From positions 62,001 through 126,000 of the forward strand of contig NZ_KB905819.1 of assembly GCF_000381025.1 (NCBI RefSeq): a stretch of DNA of 64,000 nt. The letters are read 5' to 3'. Source of the stretch: Streptomyces sulphureus DSM 40104 (GTDB taxonomy: Bacteria > Actinomycetota > Actinomycetes > Streptomycetales > Streptomycetaceae). A program made the translations under genes and the position numbers. Below are positions 48,610-58,140 of the stretch, piece after piece; the stretch's first letter is position 1, and each line of letters begins with the position of its first letter. A model generated the notes under the pieces. It searched no databases. It worked only from the letters and a program-made list of their open reading frames with translations, and had not been told where the DNA came from.

Positions 48610-49440
48610 TCACGGCGTCACGGAGAAGTTGTCCAGGATCGCCCGGGCGAGCTCCGCGTCGCCCTCCGTCTTGACCTGCTCGGCGACGGCGGAGGGGCGC
48701 ACCCTGCCGCACGCGAGGCGCACGTACGTCTCCCAGTCGAGCGAGAAGGTGACGAGCGGGCCCAGCGAAGGGCTGCCGTCGACGGTGGCGTGGCCCTCCT
48801 TGTCGACGCGCACCGTCTGCATGAACTCGACGGGTCCGCTGACGTCGAAGACGACCGCGCTGCCGGCAGGGGCCGCCGCACGCTTGGCGACGACGACGGG
48901 GAGCCCGCGCACGAGTTCGTCCTTGGCGAGGTGCGCGCCCGGCGAGTCCAGGTTGCCCGGCTTCCCCAACGCGCGGCGGATGTCCTGCTCGTGGACCCAG
49001 ACGTCGAGGACGCGGGTGAGCAGCGCCTGTTCGAGGGTGACGTCCGGCTTGCCGGGGAGGACGTTGCGCACCTCCGTGTCCGGCGTGCGCTTCTCGTCGC
49101 GGAGTTGGCGGGAGCGGCGGATGATCGTGTACTCCAGCTCGGAGGTCATCTCCGGGCCCGTGTGGTGCCGGCGCGTGTCGACCTGGATCTCCATGTGCCG
49201 GCTCAGGTCCGACTGCACGTGGTAGAGGTCGCTCGGCAGGGTGTGGATCGGCCGCGGATCGCCCAGTAGTTCGCACTCGATGCCGATGATGTGCGAGACG
49301 ACGTCGCGTACCGACCAGCCGGGGCATTCGGTCGCCCGGTTCCACTCGCCCTCGGCGAGCGGGGTGACCAGTTCGGATATGGACTCGATGGAGTGCTTCC
49401 AGGCTTCTGTGGCAGGCTCAAGACTTGGGTGGTCGGTCAC
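48610..49440 (-). CDS. Maleylpyruvate isomerase-family mycothiol-dependent protein
   Basis: A 276-residue DinB-fold protein. The N-terminal helix bundle has PLAEGEWNRATECPGWSVRDVVSHIIGIE, whose His is a metal ligand, then HEQDIRRALG near residue 150. The C-terminal SCP2-like region covers VSGPVEFMQTVRVDKEGHATVDGSPSLGPLVTFSLDWETYVRLACGR. Family members use mycothiol in isomerisation or S-transfer. The exact reaction is unknown. It is a single gene. Confidence 0.87.
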   Translation of the reverse strand: MTDHPSLEPATEAWKHSIESISELVTPLAEGEWNRATECPGWSVRDVVSHIIGIECELLGDPRPIHTLPSDLYHVQSDLSRHMEIQVDTRRHHTGPEMTSELEYTIIRRSRQLRDEKRTPDTEVRNVLPGKPDVTLEQALLTRVLDVWVHEQDIRRALGKPGNLDSPGAHLAKDELVRGLPVVVAKRAAAPAGSAVVFDVSGPVEFMQTVRVDKEGHATVDGSPSLGPLVTFSLDWETYVRLACGRVRPSAVAEQVKTEGDAELARAILDNFSVTP

Positions 49441-49777
49441 GAGACCCCTCGGCGGTACGGATCGTTCGCGGTCTGGGTGCTCTCAAGTTACTGTGCGCAC
49501 CGGCACCCCGGCAGTGCTTTCGACCCACGATGCCAGGCGCGGTCCCGGGTCGTCCCCGGGCGCCTGCTTCTTCGGCGGTCGGTAGCTGTCCGCCGCATTA
49601 TCCCTCACTCGTGCGCGTGCCCGTCGGGGTGTTCCGACGGGCACTCAAGTGACCTCGGTGCGGCGGGAGTCGGACGTCGAGCAGGGCGTTCGGACGGCCG
49701 TCGGGGCGGCCCGCACGGTCCGCGGCGCCGCAGGCAACGGCCGCCGCGGAGACGCGCGTTCGCCCCGCGGGTGTGCG
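49441..49777. other. Intergenic region with two hairpins
   Basis: About 340 bases without a supportable gene between the mycothiol-family gene start and the M18 peptidase stop. It contains CAGGCGC...GCGCCTG (49533-49565) and the stronger terminator at 49617-49644. The promoter of the mycothiol-family gene should lie near 49450-49500. Confidence 0.5.
49617..49644 (-). terminator. Terminator hairpin downstream of the M18 aminopeptidase
   Basis: GTGCCCGTCGG pairs perfectly with CCGACGGGCAC around a 6-base loop, beyond the minus-strand M18 stop. Confidence 0.6.
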
Positions 49778-51076
49778 TCAGCCGGCCGGCGTGAAGAAGG
49801 TGGCGAGGCAGGACGCCAGCAGCGCCGGGTCCTCGGCGCCGCACAGCTCCCTCGCCGAGTGCATCGAGAGGATCGCCACCCCGATGTCGACGGTGGCGAT
49901 GCCGTGCCTCGCCGCCGTGATCGGGCCGATCGTGGTGCCGCACGGCAGCGCGTTGTTGGAGACGAAGGACTGCCACGGCACCCCGGCCCGGTCGCAGACC
50001 TCGGCGAAGAGGGCGCGCCCCCGACCGTCCGTCGCGTACCGCTGGTTGACGTTGACCTTGAGGATCGGGCCGCCGTTCGGCAGCGGGTGGTGGCCCGGCT
50101 CGTGCCGCTCGGCGTAGTTGGGGTGGACGGCGTGCCCGGTGTCGGAGGAGAGGCACCAGGAGCCCGCGAGCGCCCGTGCGACGTCCTCCGCCGTGCCGCC
50201 GCGTGCGCGCACCGAGCGCTCCAACACACCGCCGAGCAGGGGGCCTTCGGCGCCCGTGTCGGCCTGGCTGCCGTTCTCCTCATGGTCGAAGGCGGCGAGC
50301 ACCGGCACCGACTGCGGGCTGCCCCCGTTTTCGACGGCCGCGAGCAGCGCGGCGACCCCGGCGTGCACGGAGAGGAGGTTGTCCATCCGCGGCCCCGCGA
50401 GCAGTTCGCGGTCCCGGCCGAGATAGGCGGGCGCCTCGACGCTGTGCGCCATCAGGTCCCAGCCGCCGATCTCCTCGGCGGCCACGCCCGACTCGTCCGC
50501 GAGGAACCGCAGCAGGTCGCCCTCCCGGGGCTTGCCGAGGCCCCACACGGGCGTCATGTGGCGCTGCCTGTCGAGCTTGAGCCCGTCGTTGACCTGGCGG
50601 TCGAGGTGGATGGCGAGCTGCGGCACGCGCAGCAGCGGCCGGTCGACGGAGACGAGCCGCGTGGTGCCGTCGCGGAGCGAGAGGCGGCCGGCGAGGCCGA
50701 GGTCCCGGTCGAGCCAGCTATTGAGGAGCGCACCGCCGTAGATCTCCACGGCGACCTGCCGCCACCCCTCCGCGCCGGTGTCGGGGATCGGCTTGACGCG
50801 CAGGTTGGGCGAGTCGGTGTGTGCCCCCACGATCCGGAACGGCGCGGCGGGCGCCGTCCCTTCGGCGACGTACCAGGCGAGGAGCGCGCCGCCGCGCAGC
50901 ACGTACTTGCCCCCGGGCGAGGCGTCCCACGCGTCGACCTCACCGAGCTCGACGAACCCTGCGGCGCGCAGCCGCTCCGCGGCGGCTGCCACGGCGTGGT
51001 AGGGGGAGGGCGAGGCCGCGAGGTAGGACGCGAGGTCGTCGGTGTGAGCGCGGTCGAATCGGCGGGGAGTGCTCAT
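49778..51076 (-). CDS. apeB: M18-family aspartyl aminopeptidase-like metallopeptidase
   Basis: A 432-residue M18 aminopeptidase. Metal ligands and flanks are visible: VGAHTDSPNLRVKP (first His-x-Asp), AAFDHEENGSQADTGA (Glu/Asp ligands and catalytic Glu), LSSDTGHAVHPNY and, near the end, GIATVDIGVAILSMHSARELCG. It removes N-terminal, often acidic, residues from peptides using two zinc ions. ATG at 51076 gives MSTPRRFDRAH, the usual family start. It is monocistronic. Confidence 0.92.
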   Translation of the reverse strand: MSTPRRFDRAHTDDLASYLAASPSPYHAVAAAAERLRAAGFVELGEVDAWDASPGGKYVLRGGALLAWYVAEGTAPAAPFRIVGAHTDSPNLRVKPIPDTGAEGWRQVAVEIYGGALLNSWLDRDLGLAGRLSLRDGTTRLVSVDRPLLRVPQLAIHLDRQVNDGLKLDRQRHMTPVWGLGKPREGDLLRFLADESGVAAEEIGGWDLMAHSVEAPAYLGRDRELLAGPRMDNLLSVHAGVAALLAAVENGGSPQSVPVLAAFDHEENGSQADTGAEGPLLGGVLERSVRARGGTAEDVARALAGSWCLSSDTGHAVHPNYAERHEPGHHPLPNGGPILKVNVNQRYATDGRGRALFAEVCDRAGVPWQSFVSNNALPCGTTIGPITAARHGIATVDIGVAILSMHSARELCGAEDPALLASCLATFFTPAG

Positions 51077-51138
51077 GCGGGCAAGCCTACGACCGGGCGG
51101 TTTCGGTAGGACGGGCGGCAGGCGCACCGTACGACGGA

Positions 51139-51167
51139 GGCCCGCACCCTCCGCGAGGGTGCGGGCC
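51139..51167 (-). terminator. Terminator hairpin after the acyl-CoA dehydrogenase
   Basis: GGCCCGCACCCTC pairs perfectly with GAGGGTGCGGGCC around a 3-base loop, about 80 bases past the minus-strand acyl-CoA dehydrogenase stop. Confidence 0.7.
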
Positions 51168-51247
51168 CCTGGACCCGTCGGTGCTCCGGCCCGGAGGGGG
51201 GAAGCGGCCGGTGCGGAGTGCAGGTCCGGCTCTGGTGGCCGGGTGGT

Positions 51248-53071
51248 TCAGAACGCGGCCTCGTCGAGCTCCATGACGGAGAGGTCGACCTCGTCCGCGA
51301 TGGCGCGCTCCGCGGCGACGTGCGGCAGCACGCTCCCGGCGAAGAGCTTCGCGGCCTCGATCTTGCCCTGGTAGAACGCCTTGTCCTTGCCGGAGGCGCT
51401 GCCGACCTTCTCGGCCGCGACCGCGGCACCGCGCACCAGCAGGTACCCGACGACGACGTCGCCCGCCGCGAGGAGGAACCGCGTGGTGTTGAGGCCGACC
51501 TTGTAGATCGACTGGGCGTCCTTCTCGGTGGCGGCGAGGTCGGTGAGCATCGTCCCGACGATCGCCTCCAGTTCGCCGGCGGCCTGGCCCAACTTCTCGC
51601 GGGCGCCGGCGAGTTCCTCGCCGCCCCTGCCGTCGGCGAGGAACTTCTTGATCTCCTCGGAGAGGGAGGTGAGCGCCGCGCCCTGGTTGCGGACGACCTT
51701 CCGGAAGAAGAAGTCCTGCCCCTGGATCGCGGTGGTGCCCTCGTAGAGGGTGTCGATCTTGGAGTCCCTGACGTACTGCTCGATCGGGTAGTCCTGGAGG
51801 AAGCCCGAGCCGCCGAGCGTCTGGAGCGACTGCACGAGCTGCTCCCCCGCCTTCTCCGAGCCGTAGCCCTTGACGAGCGGCAGCAGCAGGTCGTTCATGG
51901 CGTGCGCGGCCGAGGCGTCCTCGCCTGCCGCCTCCTTCACCGCGATCTCGTCCTGCACGGAGGCGGTGTAGAGCACGAGGGAGCGCATGCCCTCGGCGTA
52001 CGCCTTCTGCGTGAGCAACGAGCGGCGCACGTCCGGGTGGTGGGTGATGGTGACACGCGGCGCCGTCTTGCCCGGGTTGGCGAGGTCGGCGCCCTGGACG
52101 CGCTCCTTGGCGTACTCCAGCGCGTTGAGGTAGCCGGCGGAGGCGGTGGCGATCGCCTTGGTGCCGACCATCATCCGCGCGAACTCGATGATCTTGAACA
52201 TCTGGCGGATGCCGTCGTGCTTCTCGCCGAGGAGCCAGCCCTTGGCCGGACCGTTGGCCCCGAAGGTCATCTCGCAGGTGTTGGAGACCTTCAGACCCAT
52301 CTTGTGCTCGACGTTGGTGGCGTAGACGCCGTTGCGCTCGCCGAGCTCGCCGCTGTCCCAGTCGAAGTCGTACTTCGGTACGACGAAGAGGCTCAGGCCC
52401 TTGGTGCCCGGGCCGTGACCCTCCGGGCGGGCGAGGACGAAGTGCACGATGTTCTCGGACATGTCGTGCTCACCTGAGGTGATGAACCGCTTCACGCCCT
52501 CGATGTGCCAGGTGCCGTCGGCCTGTTCGACGGCCTTGGCGCGGCCCGCGCCGACGTCCGAGCCCGCGTCCGGCTCGGTGAGCACCATGGTGGAGCCCCA
52601 CTGCTGCTCCGCCATCAGCTTGGCGATCTTCTTCTGCTCCTCGGTGCCCTCCTCGTACAGGACGCCGGCGAAGGCCGGGCCCGAGGCGTACATCCACACC
52701 GCGGGGTTGGAGCCGAGGATCGTCTCCGCGAACGCCCAGAGCAGGGAGCGCGGCGTCGGGGTGCCGCCGATCTCCTCCGGGATGCCGAGGCGCCACCACT
52801 CGGCGTCCATGTACGCCTGGTAGCTCTTCCTGAACGACTCGGGGACGGGGGCCGTGTTGGTCTCCGGGTCGAAGACGGGCGGGGTGCGGTCGCCCTCCTC
52901 GTAGGAAGCGGCCAGCTCGTTCTCGGCGAGGCGGGAGATCTCGCTCAGGATGCTCTTGGCGGTCTCGACGTCCATCTCGGCGAACGGTCCGGTGCCGTAC
53001 ACCGATTCGCGGCCGAGGACCTCGAAGAGGTTGAACTCGATGTCGCGCAGATTCGATTTGTAGTGCCCCAT
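51248..53071 (-). CDS. Acyl-CoA dehydrogenase, long form with C-terminal extension
   Basis: A 607-residue FAD enzyme, larger than the usual 380-400. FAD and substrate motifs are LTEPDAGSDVGAGRA, GVKRFITSGEHD, and QTLGGSGFLQDYPIEQYVRDSKIDTLYEGTTAIQGQDFFFRK, the last carrying the catalytic Glu of the family (YEGTTAIQ). The extra N-terminal and C-terminal helical domains match the FadE5-like long-chain class in actinobacteria. It oxidises acyl-CoA to trans-2-enoyl-CoA. ATG at 53071 (MGHYKSNLRDIEFNLFEVLG) is the family start; the longer frame to 53107 is not used. Confidence 0.92.
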   Translation of the reverse strand: MGHYKSNLRDIEFNLFEVLGRESVYGTGPFAEMDVETAKSILSEISRLAENELAASYEEGDRTPPVFDPETNTAPVPESFRKSYQAYMDAEWWRLGIPEEIGGTPTPRSLLWAFAETILGSNPAVWMYASGPAFAGVLYEEGTEEQKKIAKLMAEQQWGSTMVLTEPDAGSDVGAGRAKAVEQADGTWHIEGVKRFITSGEHDMSENIVHFVLARPEGHGPGTKGLSLFVVPKYDFDWDSGELGERNGVYATNVEHKMGLKVSNTCEMTFGANGPAKGWLLGEKHDGIRQMFKIIEFARMMVGTKAIATASAGYLNALEYAKERVQGADLANPGKTAPRVTITHHPDVRRSLLTQKAYAEGMRSLVLYTASVQDEIAVKEAAGEDASAAHAMNDLLLPLVKGYGSEKAGEQLVQSLQTLGGSGFLQDYPIEQYVRDSKIDTLYEGTTAIQGQDFFFRKVVRNQGAALTSLSEEIKKFLADGRGGEELAGAREKLGQAAGELEAIVGTMLTDLAATEKDAQSIYKVGLNTTRFLLAAGDVVVGYLLVRGAAVAAEKVGSASGKDKAFYQGKIEAAKLFAGSVLPHVAAERAIADEVDLSVMELDEAAF

Positions 53072-53186
53072 GGCAACGGCTCCGTAAGGCTCGTGCGGTG
53101 TGTACAAGATGGACTTCGATGATGCTACCCGCCGGTAATAAGAAGCAACCCCTCGCCGTCCATCTGTGACTCGTTACTCTTTCCGC

Positions 53187-53723
53187 ATGTACGGCTATGA
53201 CCAGACGGGCTCGACGGGCTACGGCTACGCGCCCCCCGGGCAGCAGGGGTACCCGGGCCAGCCGGGCCCGCAGCAGGGCCAGCAGTACATGGGCCAGCCC
53301 GACCCCTACGCGCAGCAACAGGACGTCTACGCACAGCAACAGGCCCCGCTCTACCCGGAACCGGCGCCGGCCTCCCTCCAGGAGGCGGTCCAGAGCTTCG
53401 CCAACGGCGTGCTGCTCGCCGAGGACTTCCAGGCGGTCTTCTCCACCTCGAAGGTCTACTGCCCCCGCGGCGACAACCCCGGCTTCCTCGCGCTCCAGAA
53501 CAGCCAGCAGCCGGTCATCCCGATGTTCAGCACCCTCAAGGAGCTGCGCAGGTACGCCGGCAAGGAGTCCCGGTACTTCGTCATCACCGGCGCCGAGGTC
53601 CTCGACCTGCTGCCCTCCGGGTACGGCTTCGTCCTCGACATGGAGTCCGCACACCGCGTCGTCTTCGACGCGAAAGCGGTCGAGGAGATGGTCGACTTCG
53701 CGATGCGGCGCATGTACGGGTGA
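53187..53723 (+). CDS. SseB-like protein with Tyr/Gln/Pro-rich N-terminus
   Basis: A 178-residue protein. The first 60 residues are a Tyr/Gly/Gln/Pro-rich low-complexity stretch with YGQ-like repeats. The rest is the SseB N-terminal domain: LQEAVQSFANGVLLAEDFQAVFSTSKVYCPRGDNPGFLAL, VIPMFSTLKELRRYAGKESRYFVITGAEVLDLLPSGYGFVLDMES. It is a conserved actinobacterial protein of unknown role, divergent from the acyl-CoA dehydrogenase. Confidence 0.85.
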   Translation: MYGYDQTGSTGYGYAPPGQQGYPGQPGPQQGQQYMGQPDPYAQQQDVYAQQQAPLYPEPAPASLQEAVQSFANGVLLAEDFQAVFSTSKVYCPRGDNPGFLALQNSQQPVIPMFSTLKELRRYAGKESRYFVITGAEVLDLLPSGYGFVLDMESAHRVVFDAKAVEEMVDFAMRRMYG

Positions 53724-54081
53724 CGCCCGGGGGCCGAACTCCCTTCGTACGTCGCCTGCTCAGCCGGTGTCCCGGCGGCGGGCACGTGATCGAGCGGGTC
53801 GCGACGCCGCGGTGGAGCTGAACGCCATTCGCGGTGAGTCGGGCAGAGCCTTCGGTGGAGGAAAGCCGATCAGGATCAAGTCCGCAGACGCAGGACAGAG
53901 CGGGAAAGCCGCTCCCGTCGTGCACGGCGACCAGTCGGGCAAGCCCGCCCAGACCTGTGGGAGAGGTTGGGCGTCGATGCGGACTCCGCGCGAGCCAAGA
54001 CCTCCGCTGCTTCGACCAACCTGTTCAACGACGGCCCGGACTTGGTTCGGCGCTTCTGGAAGTGCACGACGCCTGGAACAC
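53724..54081. other. Intergenic region with a possible coding remnant
   Basis: No intact gene is supported. A plus-strand stretch around 53952-54068 reads DLWERLGVDADSARAKTSA, then STNLFNDGPDLVRRFW, which looks protein-like but has no credible start or domain. It could be the decayed end of a lost gene. The strong hairpin at 54082-54120 follows. Confidence 0.35.
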
Positions 54082-54120
54082 GGGCGGCGGACGGGCCGGA
54101 GTTCGGCCCGTCCGCCGCCC
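54082..54120. terminator. Strong hairpin after the glycoside hydrolase gene
   Basis: GGGCGGCGGACGGGCC pairs perfectly over 16 bp with GGCCCGTCCGCCGCCC around a GGAGTTC loop. It sits just beyond the minus-strand hydrolase stop. Confidence 0.8.
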
Positions 54121-54138
54121 GTTGTCGTGCGGGGTCCA

Positions 54139-56058
54139 TCAGGGCAGGTCGAGGACCTGGACCCCGAACGGGGCCAGGGTGACCTCGTCCAGCGGTGTCC
54201 CGCCCGCGACGGGACGTACGGTGCGGGTTTCGTCGGACTGGCTGACGAGCCAGGCGAAGCGGCGGCCGTCCTCGTGCACGAGGGTGTCGGCGTGCACCAG
54301 CGGGTCGGGGACCGTCACCGGCCGTTCGACGCCGGCGAGTTCGGCGAGCGCGGCGTACAGGCGCGGGGTGTCGTCCGGGTTGGCGTGGGGGGTGCCGGCG
54401 GCGAGGGTCTCCAGCGGGTACGTGCACAGTACGGTCTCGCCCGCACCGATCCGGTGGCGCAGGACGGCGGGACGGCCGTGCGCGTCCCTGGCGACGACGC
54501 GGGCGCCGTCCGCCTCGACGGGGAGGTAGGCGAGGCTGTCGTCGGCGCCCCGGTAGCCGCCGGTGGGGAAGCGCAGGATGTCGCCGGCGCGCAGGCTGCC
54601 GAAGTCCTCGGTGAAGGTGATCTCGACAGTCTCGTCGGTGATCGGTTCGGCGACCCCGTACGACAGTTGCAGTCGCACGCCGAACAGCCCGTTGAGATCC
54701 TGGAACCACGGGCCGCGGGTGGTGCCCTGGTCGCCGGAGAGGTACGAGAGGTAGACGGTGGCGCCGCCGCGTGCCAGCTCTTCGAGGTGCACGCGGGTGG
54801 GTGCGAGGATCAGCCGGGTGGACGGCAGCAGGTACAGCTTGCCGTCCTCGGGCAGCCCGTCGCGCTCGCGGGTGAGCGCGAGCGGCAGGTCGGCGAGGCG
54901 CGCCGTGGTGTAGCTCTGCCGCAGCGCCTCGAAGATGACGGGCCGGTCGAGGCCGTACCCGAAGGGATAGCCGCGCTCCATGAACGTCGGCACGACCAGC
55001 GCGGCGTCCGTATCGGCACGGCGGCAGCGCGCGAAGTCGACGCGCTCCAACTCACGTGCGAACGCGGCAAGTTCGCGCAGCGGCGGCTTGGGGCGACCTT
55101 CGTTGTCCGTGATGCCGAAGTGCATCTCGAAGCCGTGGTGGTCGTACGGCGACTGCTCCAGCAGGTGGTCGTAGTCGGTGTTGTTCCAGGCGATCCAGCC
55201 GGTGCTGCCCGCCAGCAGGGAGTTGTGCAGGGTCTGGCGGTAGTACGTGGCCGCGTTCTCGTCTGAGACGAAGTCGGTGGAGAGCCCGAACTCCTCCAGG
55301 ACCACCGGCTTCCCGGCGACGGACGCCAGCTCGCACTCGAAGGCGGCGCGGTGGTGCTGGCGTATGCGGTCGTTCTCCATGCGGTAGACGTGCGGCCCGG
55401 CGAAGTCGATGATCTCGGCGGTGTCGCGCAGCGAGAACCCGTTCTCCTTGCCGGAGACCTCCAGACCCCAGGCGCCGTCACCCAGTGACAGAGGCTGCGT
55501 GGCACCAGCGGCCCGCACGGCGTTGACGAGCGCCTCGGCCCACGCGGTGACGTGCTCACGGGGTGCCGTCTCCTCACCGCGGATGCGGCCGTAGATGGGC
55601 ATCTCGTTGCTGATGAGCCAGGCGGTGACGGCCGGATGATCCTTGTAACGCCCCGCCATCTCCCTGGCGAACCAAGCCTGCCGCGAGACCATCCACACGT
55701 CCCCGTACAGGTCGCGCCCGTCGCGCCAGGCCGGGTCCCAGTTCTGGCCCGACATGTGCCCGACGATGAAGGTCGGGATGGTGGTCATGCCGGTCTCCGT
55801 GTGCGCTTCGAGGAAGTCCGCGTAGTGCGCACACAGTTCCTCGTCGACCGTGTACGGCGTGGGCATGAAGTCGGGCCAATAGAAGAAGGAACGGGTGCAG
55901 TTGAGCCCGTGCTCCCGCAGCACCCGCAGCTCCTCGCGGACCACGGCGGGGTCGTATGAGCGCCACATGAGCGGTCCCCCGGCTCGGGACCAGAAATTGG
56001 CCCCGAGCCAGGGAAGGGTCGCCGGGTCGTGCGTGAGCTGGGCACTGAATCGCCGCAT
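54139..56058 (-). CDS. Retaining glycoside hydrolase of the cellulase/beta-galactosidase clan
   Basis: A 639-residue clan GH-A enzyme. An N-terminal TIM barrel begins WLGANFWSRAGGPLMW. The acid/base Glu is in VTAWLISNEMP (about residue 130) and the nucleophile in KPVVLEEFG (about 237). Also visible are YDHLLEQSPYDHHGFEMHFGITDN and a C-terminal part with a trimerisation-like fold (LPSTRLILAPTRVHLEELARGGATVYLSYLSGDQG) and beta sandwich. There is no signal peptide, so it acts in the cytoplasm on sugars imported by the adjacent ABC system. GGAGTTCACCACC precedes ATG 56058. Confidence 0.85.
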   Translation of the reverse strand: MRRFSAQLTHDPATLPWLGANFWSRAGGPLMWRSYDPAVVREELRVLREHGLNCTRSFFYWPDFMPTPYTVDEELCAHYADFLEAHTETGMTTIPTFIVGHMSGQNWDPAWRDGRDLYGDVWMVSRQAWFAREMAGRYKDHPAVTAWLISNEMPIYGRIRGEETAPREHVTAWAEALVNAVRAAGATQPLSLGDGAWGLEVSGKENGFSLRDTAEIIDFAGPHVYRMENDRIRQHHRAAFECELASVAGKPVVLEEFGLSTDFVSDENAATYYRQTLHNSLLAGSTGWIAWNNTDYDHLLEQSPYDHHGFEMHFGITDNEGRPKPPLRELAAFARELERVDFARCRRADTDAALVVPTFMERGYPFGYGLDRPVIFEALRQSYTTARLADLPLALTRERDGLPEDGKLYLLPSTRLILAPTRVHLEELARGGATVYLSYLSGDQGTTRGPWFQDLNGLFGVRLQLSYGVAEPITDETVEITFTEDFGSLRAGDILRFPTGGYRGADDSLAYLPVEADGARVVARDAHGRPAVLRHRIGAGETVLCTYPLETLAAGTPHANPDDTPRLYAALAELAGVERPVTVPDPLVHADTLVHEDGRRFAWLVSQSDETRTVRPVAGGTPLDEVTLAPFGVQVLDLP

Positions 56059-56251
56059 GGTGGTGAACTCCTGTGGTGCGGTGGGACGTTGAGCGTTTTG
56101 CGGTATACAAGGGGTAGGGGAGGCGCTCCGTGAAGGGCCGCGTGAGCGCGACCAGCCACGAAGCACCCGCAGGCTGGGGCACCTCCCTGCTCGAAGTGCT
56201 TGGGGGAGCACCCGCGGGGGCACACAGCTCTCCTGGAGTGAAGAGGCGCGG

Positions 56252-57082
56252 TCACATCTTCACGGCCCCGCTGACGAGCGCAGCCTGCATCCGCCGCTGC
56301 AGCACCGTGTAGACGACATACACGGGCAGCAGCGTCAGAACCGTGGCGGCGGTGAGGACGCCGTAGTCCGTACCCGACGTGGACACAAGGGTCGGCAACG
56401 CCAACTGCGTGGTGCGCTGATCAGGGTCGGGCCCGATGATGATGAGTGAGTAGAGATACTCGTTCCAGAAGTTGAGAAAGTTCAGCAGCACCACAGCAGC
56501 GATACCCGGCATGCTGATCGGTGCGTAGATGTGCCGCAGCACGGCGAGCGTGCCCGCACCGTCCATCCGCGCCGCCTCCTCCAACTCCGGCGGCACGGTC
56601 CGCATGAACTGCGTGAGCAGGACGACCGACAGCGGCATCGCGGTGGCCGGCAGCAGCAGCACCATGAACGTACGGGTGTGGAAGAGCCCGGTGGCGGCGG
56701 CGAGCAGGAAGGTCGGGAAGAGCGCGGCGAACGTCGGGACGAGGAAGCCCAGCGAGAACGCGCGTTCCATGACCCGCGCCGCGCGCCCCGTACTGCGCGC
56801 CAGCGCGAACGACGCCGGGAGCGCGAGGAACAGCGTGACGGCGAGCCCGCCGACCGTGACCAGCGCGGAGTTGGTCACGGCGTTCCCGAGCCCACCGAGG
56901 TCGAACGCGCGGGTGAAGTTGTCCGGCGAGAGCGAGGTGGGCAGCCCGAGGGGGCTGGAGAAGATGGCGCCGTTGTCCTTGAACGCCGAGGCGAGGAAGT
57001 AGTAGACGGGGATGAGGAGCAGCGCCGCGTAGCCCCAGGCCAGCACGTGCGCGGGCAGCCAGGAGAGGCGTATGCGCTTCAT
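56252..57082 (-). CDS. Sugar ABC transporter permease (MalG/CUT1 type)
   Basis: A 276-residue permease with six membrane segments and the CUT1 EAA loop ELEEAARMDGAGTLAVLRHIYAPISMPGI near residue 185. It forms the pore with the neighbouring MalF-like protein. No ATPase gene is present, so it probably uses the shared MsiK-type ATPase typical of Streptomyces. It is separated by 193 bases from the hydrolase. Confidence 0.9.
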   Translation of the reverse strand: MKRIRLSWLPAHVLAWGYAALLLIPVYYFLASAFKDNGAIFSSPLGLPTSLSPDNFTRAFDLGGLGNAVTNSALVTVGGLAVTLFLALPASFALARSTGRAARVMERAFSLGFLVPTFAALFPTFLLAAATGLFHTRTFMVLLLPATAMPLSVVLLTQFMRTVPPELEEAARMDGAGTLAVLRHIYAPISMPGIAAVVLLNFLNFWNEYLYSLIIIGPDPDQRTTQLALPTLVSTSGTDYGVLTAATVLTLLPVYVVYTVLQRRMQAALVSGAVKM

Positions 57083-57098
57083 GACGGACGACCTCCGG

Positions 57099-58055
57099 TC
57101 AGTGGTTCTGGCGGAACGCGCGGCGGATGAGGAGCATCCCGGCGAGGCCGAGGACGAAGAGGAAGACCCCGACGGCCTGGCTGTAGCCGAGGTCCGCCTG
57201 GAGGAAGGCGCGTTGGTAGACGAGGAAGGAAAGCGTGCTGGACGCGTTGCCGGGACCGCCCTGGGTGAGCAGCAGCACGTGCTGGGCCGAGCCGAAGAGC
57301 GTCCACAGGAACTGGAGCATCGTCGCGACGCCGAAGTAGTCGCGGATGATGGGGAAGTGGATGCTCCACATGGAGCGCCAGTGCCCCGCGCCGTCGAGCT
57401 GCGCCGCCTCACCGATCTCGTCGCTGACGCTGCCGAGCCGGGCCGCGATGAGGACGGCGGTGAAGCCGATGCCGGCCCAGATGTCCAGGGCGATGATCGC
57501 GTACAGGGCCGTGCCGGAGTCGGCGAGCCAGACCTTCGCGAGGGAACCGAGGCCCAGATCGCGCAGTACGCCGTTGACGAGCCCGTCGGGTGACAGGGCC
57601 GCGTAGAAGAACATCGCCTTGGCCGGTGTGGAGATGAGCCCGGGGATGAACAGGAGGTAGCGCAGCACGCGGTGGCCCGGCGGGCGCTGCGCCACGTAGT
57701 AGGCGAGCATGTACGCGCAGACCATCATCACCGGCAGCGCGATCGCGAGCTGGGTGAGGGTGTTGCGGAACGCCTGCCAGAAGACGGGGTCGTCCAGCAC
57801 GGTGCGGTAGTTGTCCAGGCCCGCGAAGGTGCGGGGTTGCAGCATGCCCGGCCAGTGCAGCGAGGCGATCACGAAGATGGCGAGCACCGGGCCCACCATG
57901 AAGATCACGTACCAGACGAGCGCGGGCACGGCGAGCCACGTGCTGCCCTGGGCACGCCGGCCACCCCGCGCCCCCGCAGCACGGCCGCCGCGGGCTGCGG
58001 GGGGCGACGGGGCCGGGGACTGGGGTGCGGTGCCGAGCACGGGCGCCGTCGACAT
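57099..58055 (-). CDS. Sugar ABC transporter permease (MalF/CUT1 type)
   Basis: A 318-residue permease. A Pro/Ala/Gly/Arg-rich N-terminal 38 residues precede the first helix WLAVPALVWYVIFMVGPVLAIFVIA. Five or six further helices follow, with the EAA loop EIGEAAQLDGAGHWRSMWSIHFPIIRDYF near 225. It partners the MalG-like permease sixteen bases downstream and the binding protein 85 bases upstream in one operon. Confidence 0.9.
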   Translation of the reverse strand: MSTAPVLGTAPQSPAPSPPAARGGRAAGARGGRRAQGSTWLAVPALVWYVIFMVGPVLAIFVIASLHWPGMLQPRTFAGLDNYRTVLDDPVFWQAFRNTLTQLAIALPVMMVCAYMLAYYVAQRPPGHRVLRYLLFIPGLISTPAKAMFFYAALSPDGLVNGVLRDLGLGSLAKVWLADSGTALYAIIALDIWAGIGFTAVLIAARLGSVSDEIGEAAQLDGAGHWRSMWSIHFPIIRDYFGVATMLQFLWTLFGSAQHVLLLTQGGPGNASSTLSFLVYQRAFLQADLGYSQAVGVFLFVLGLAGMLLIRRAFRQNH

Positions 58056-58140
58056 GCGTCCTCCAACGGTGGGCTGTGGTGCGGGGGTTCGATGGTGCGA
58101 AGGTGCGGGTCCCGAGGGTCGGGGGCCCGGGAGTTCGGGT

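Noticed and set aside
49645..50283. Minus-strand frame overlapping the end of the M18 aminopeptidase
   Set aside because: It is Arg/Ser/Pro-rich and overlaps an enzyme with clear metal-site motifs in another frame.
56160..56220. Imperfect inverted repeat (CACCTCCCTGC-TCGAA-...GGGGGAGCACC) between hydrolase and permease
   Set aside because: The two arms do not pair over more than a few bases when aligned, so it is not called as a terminator or REP element.
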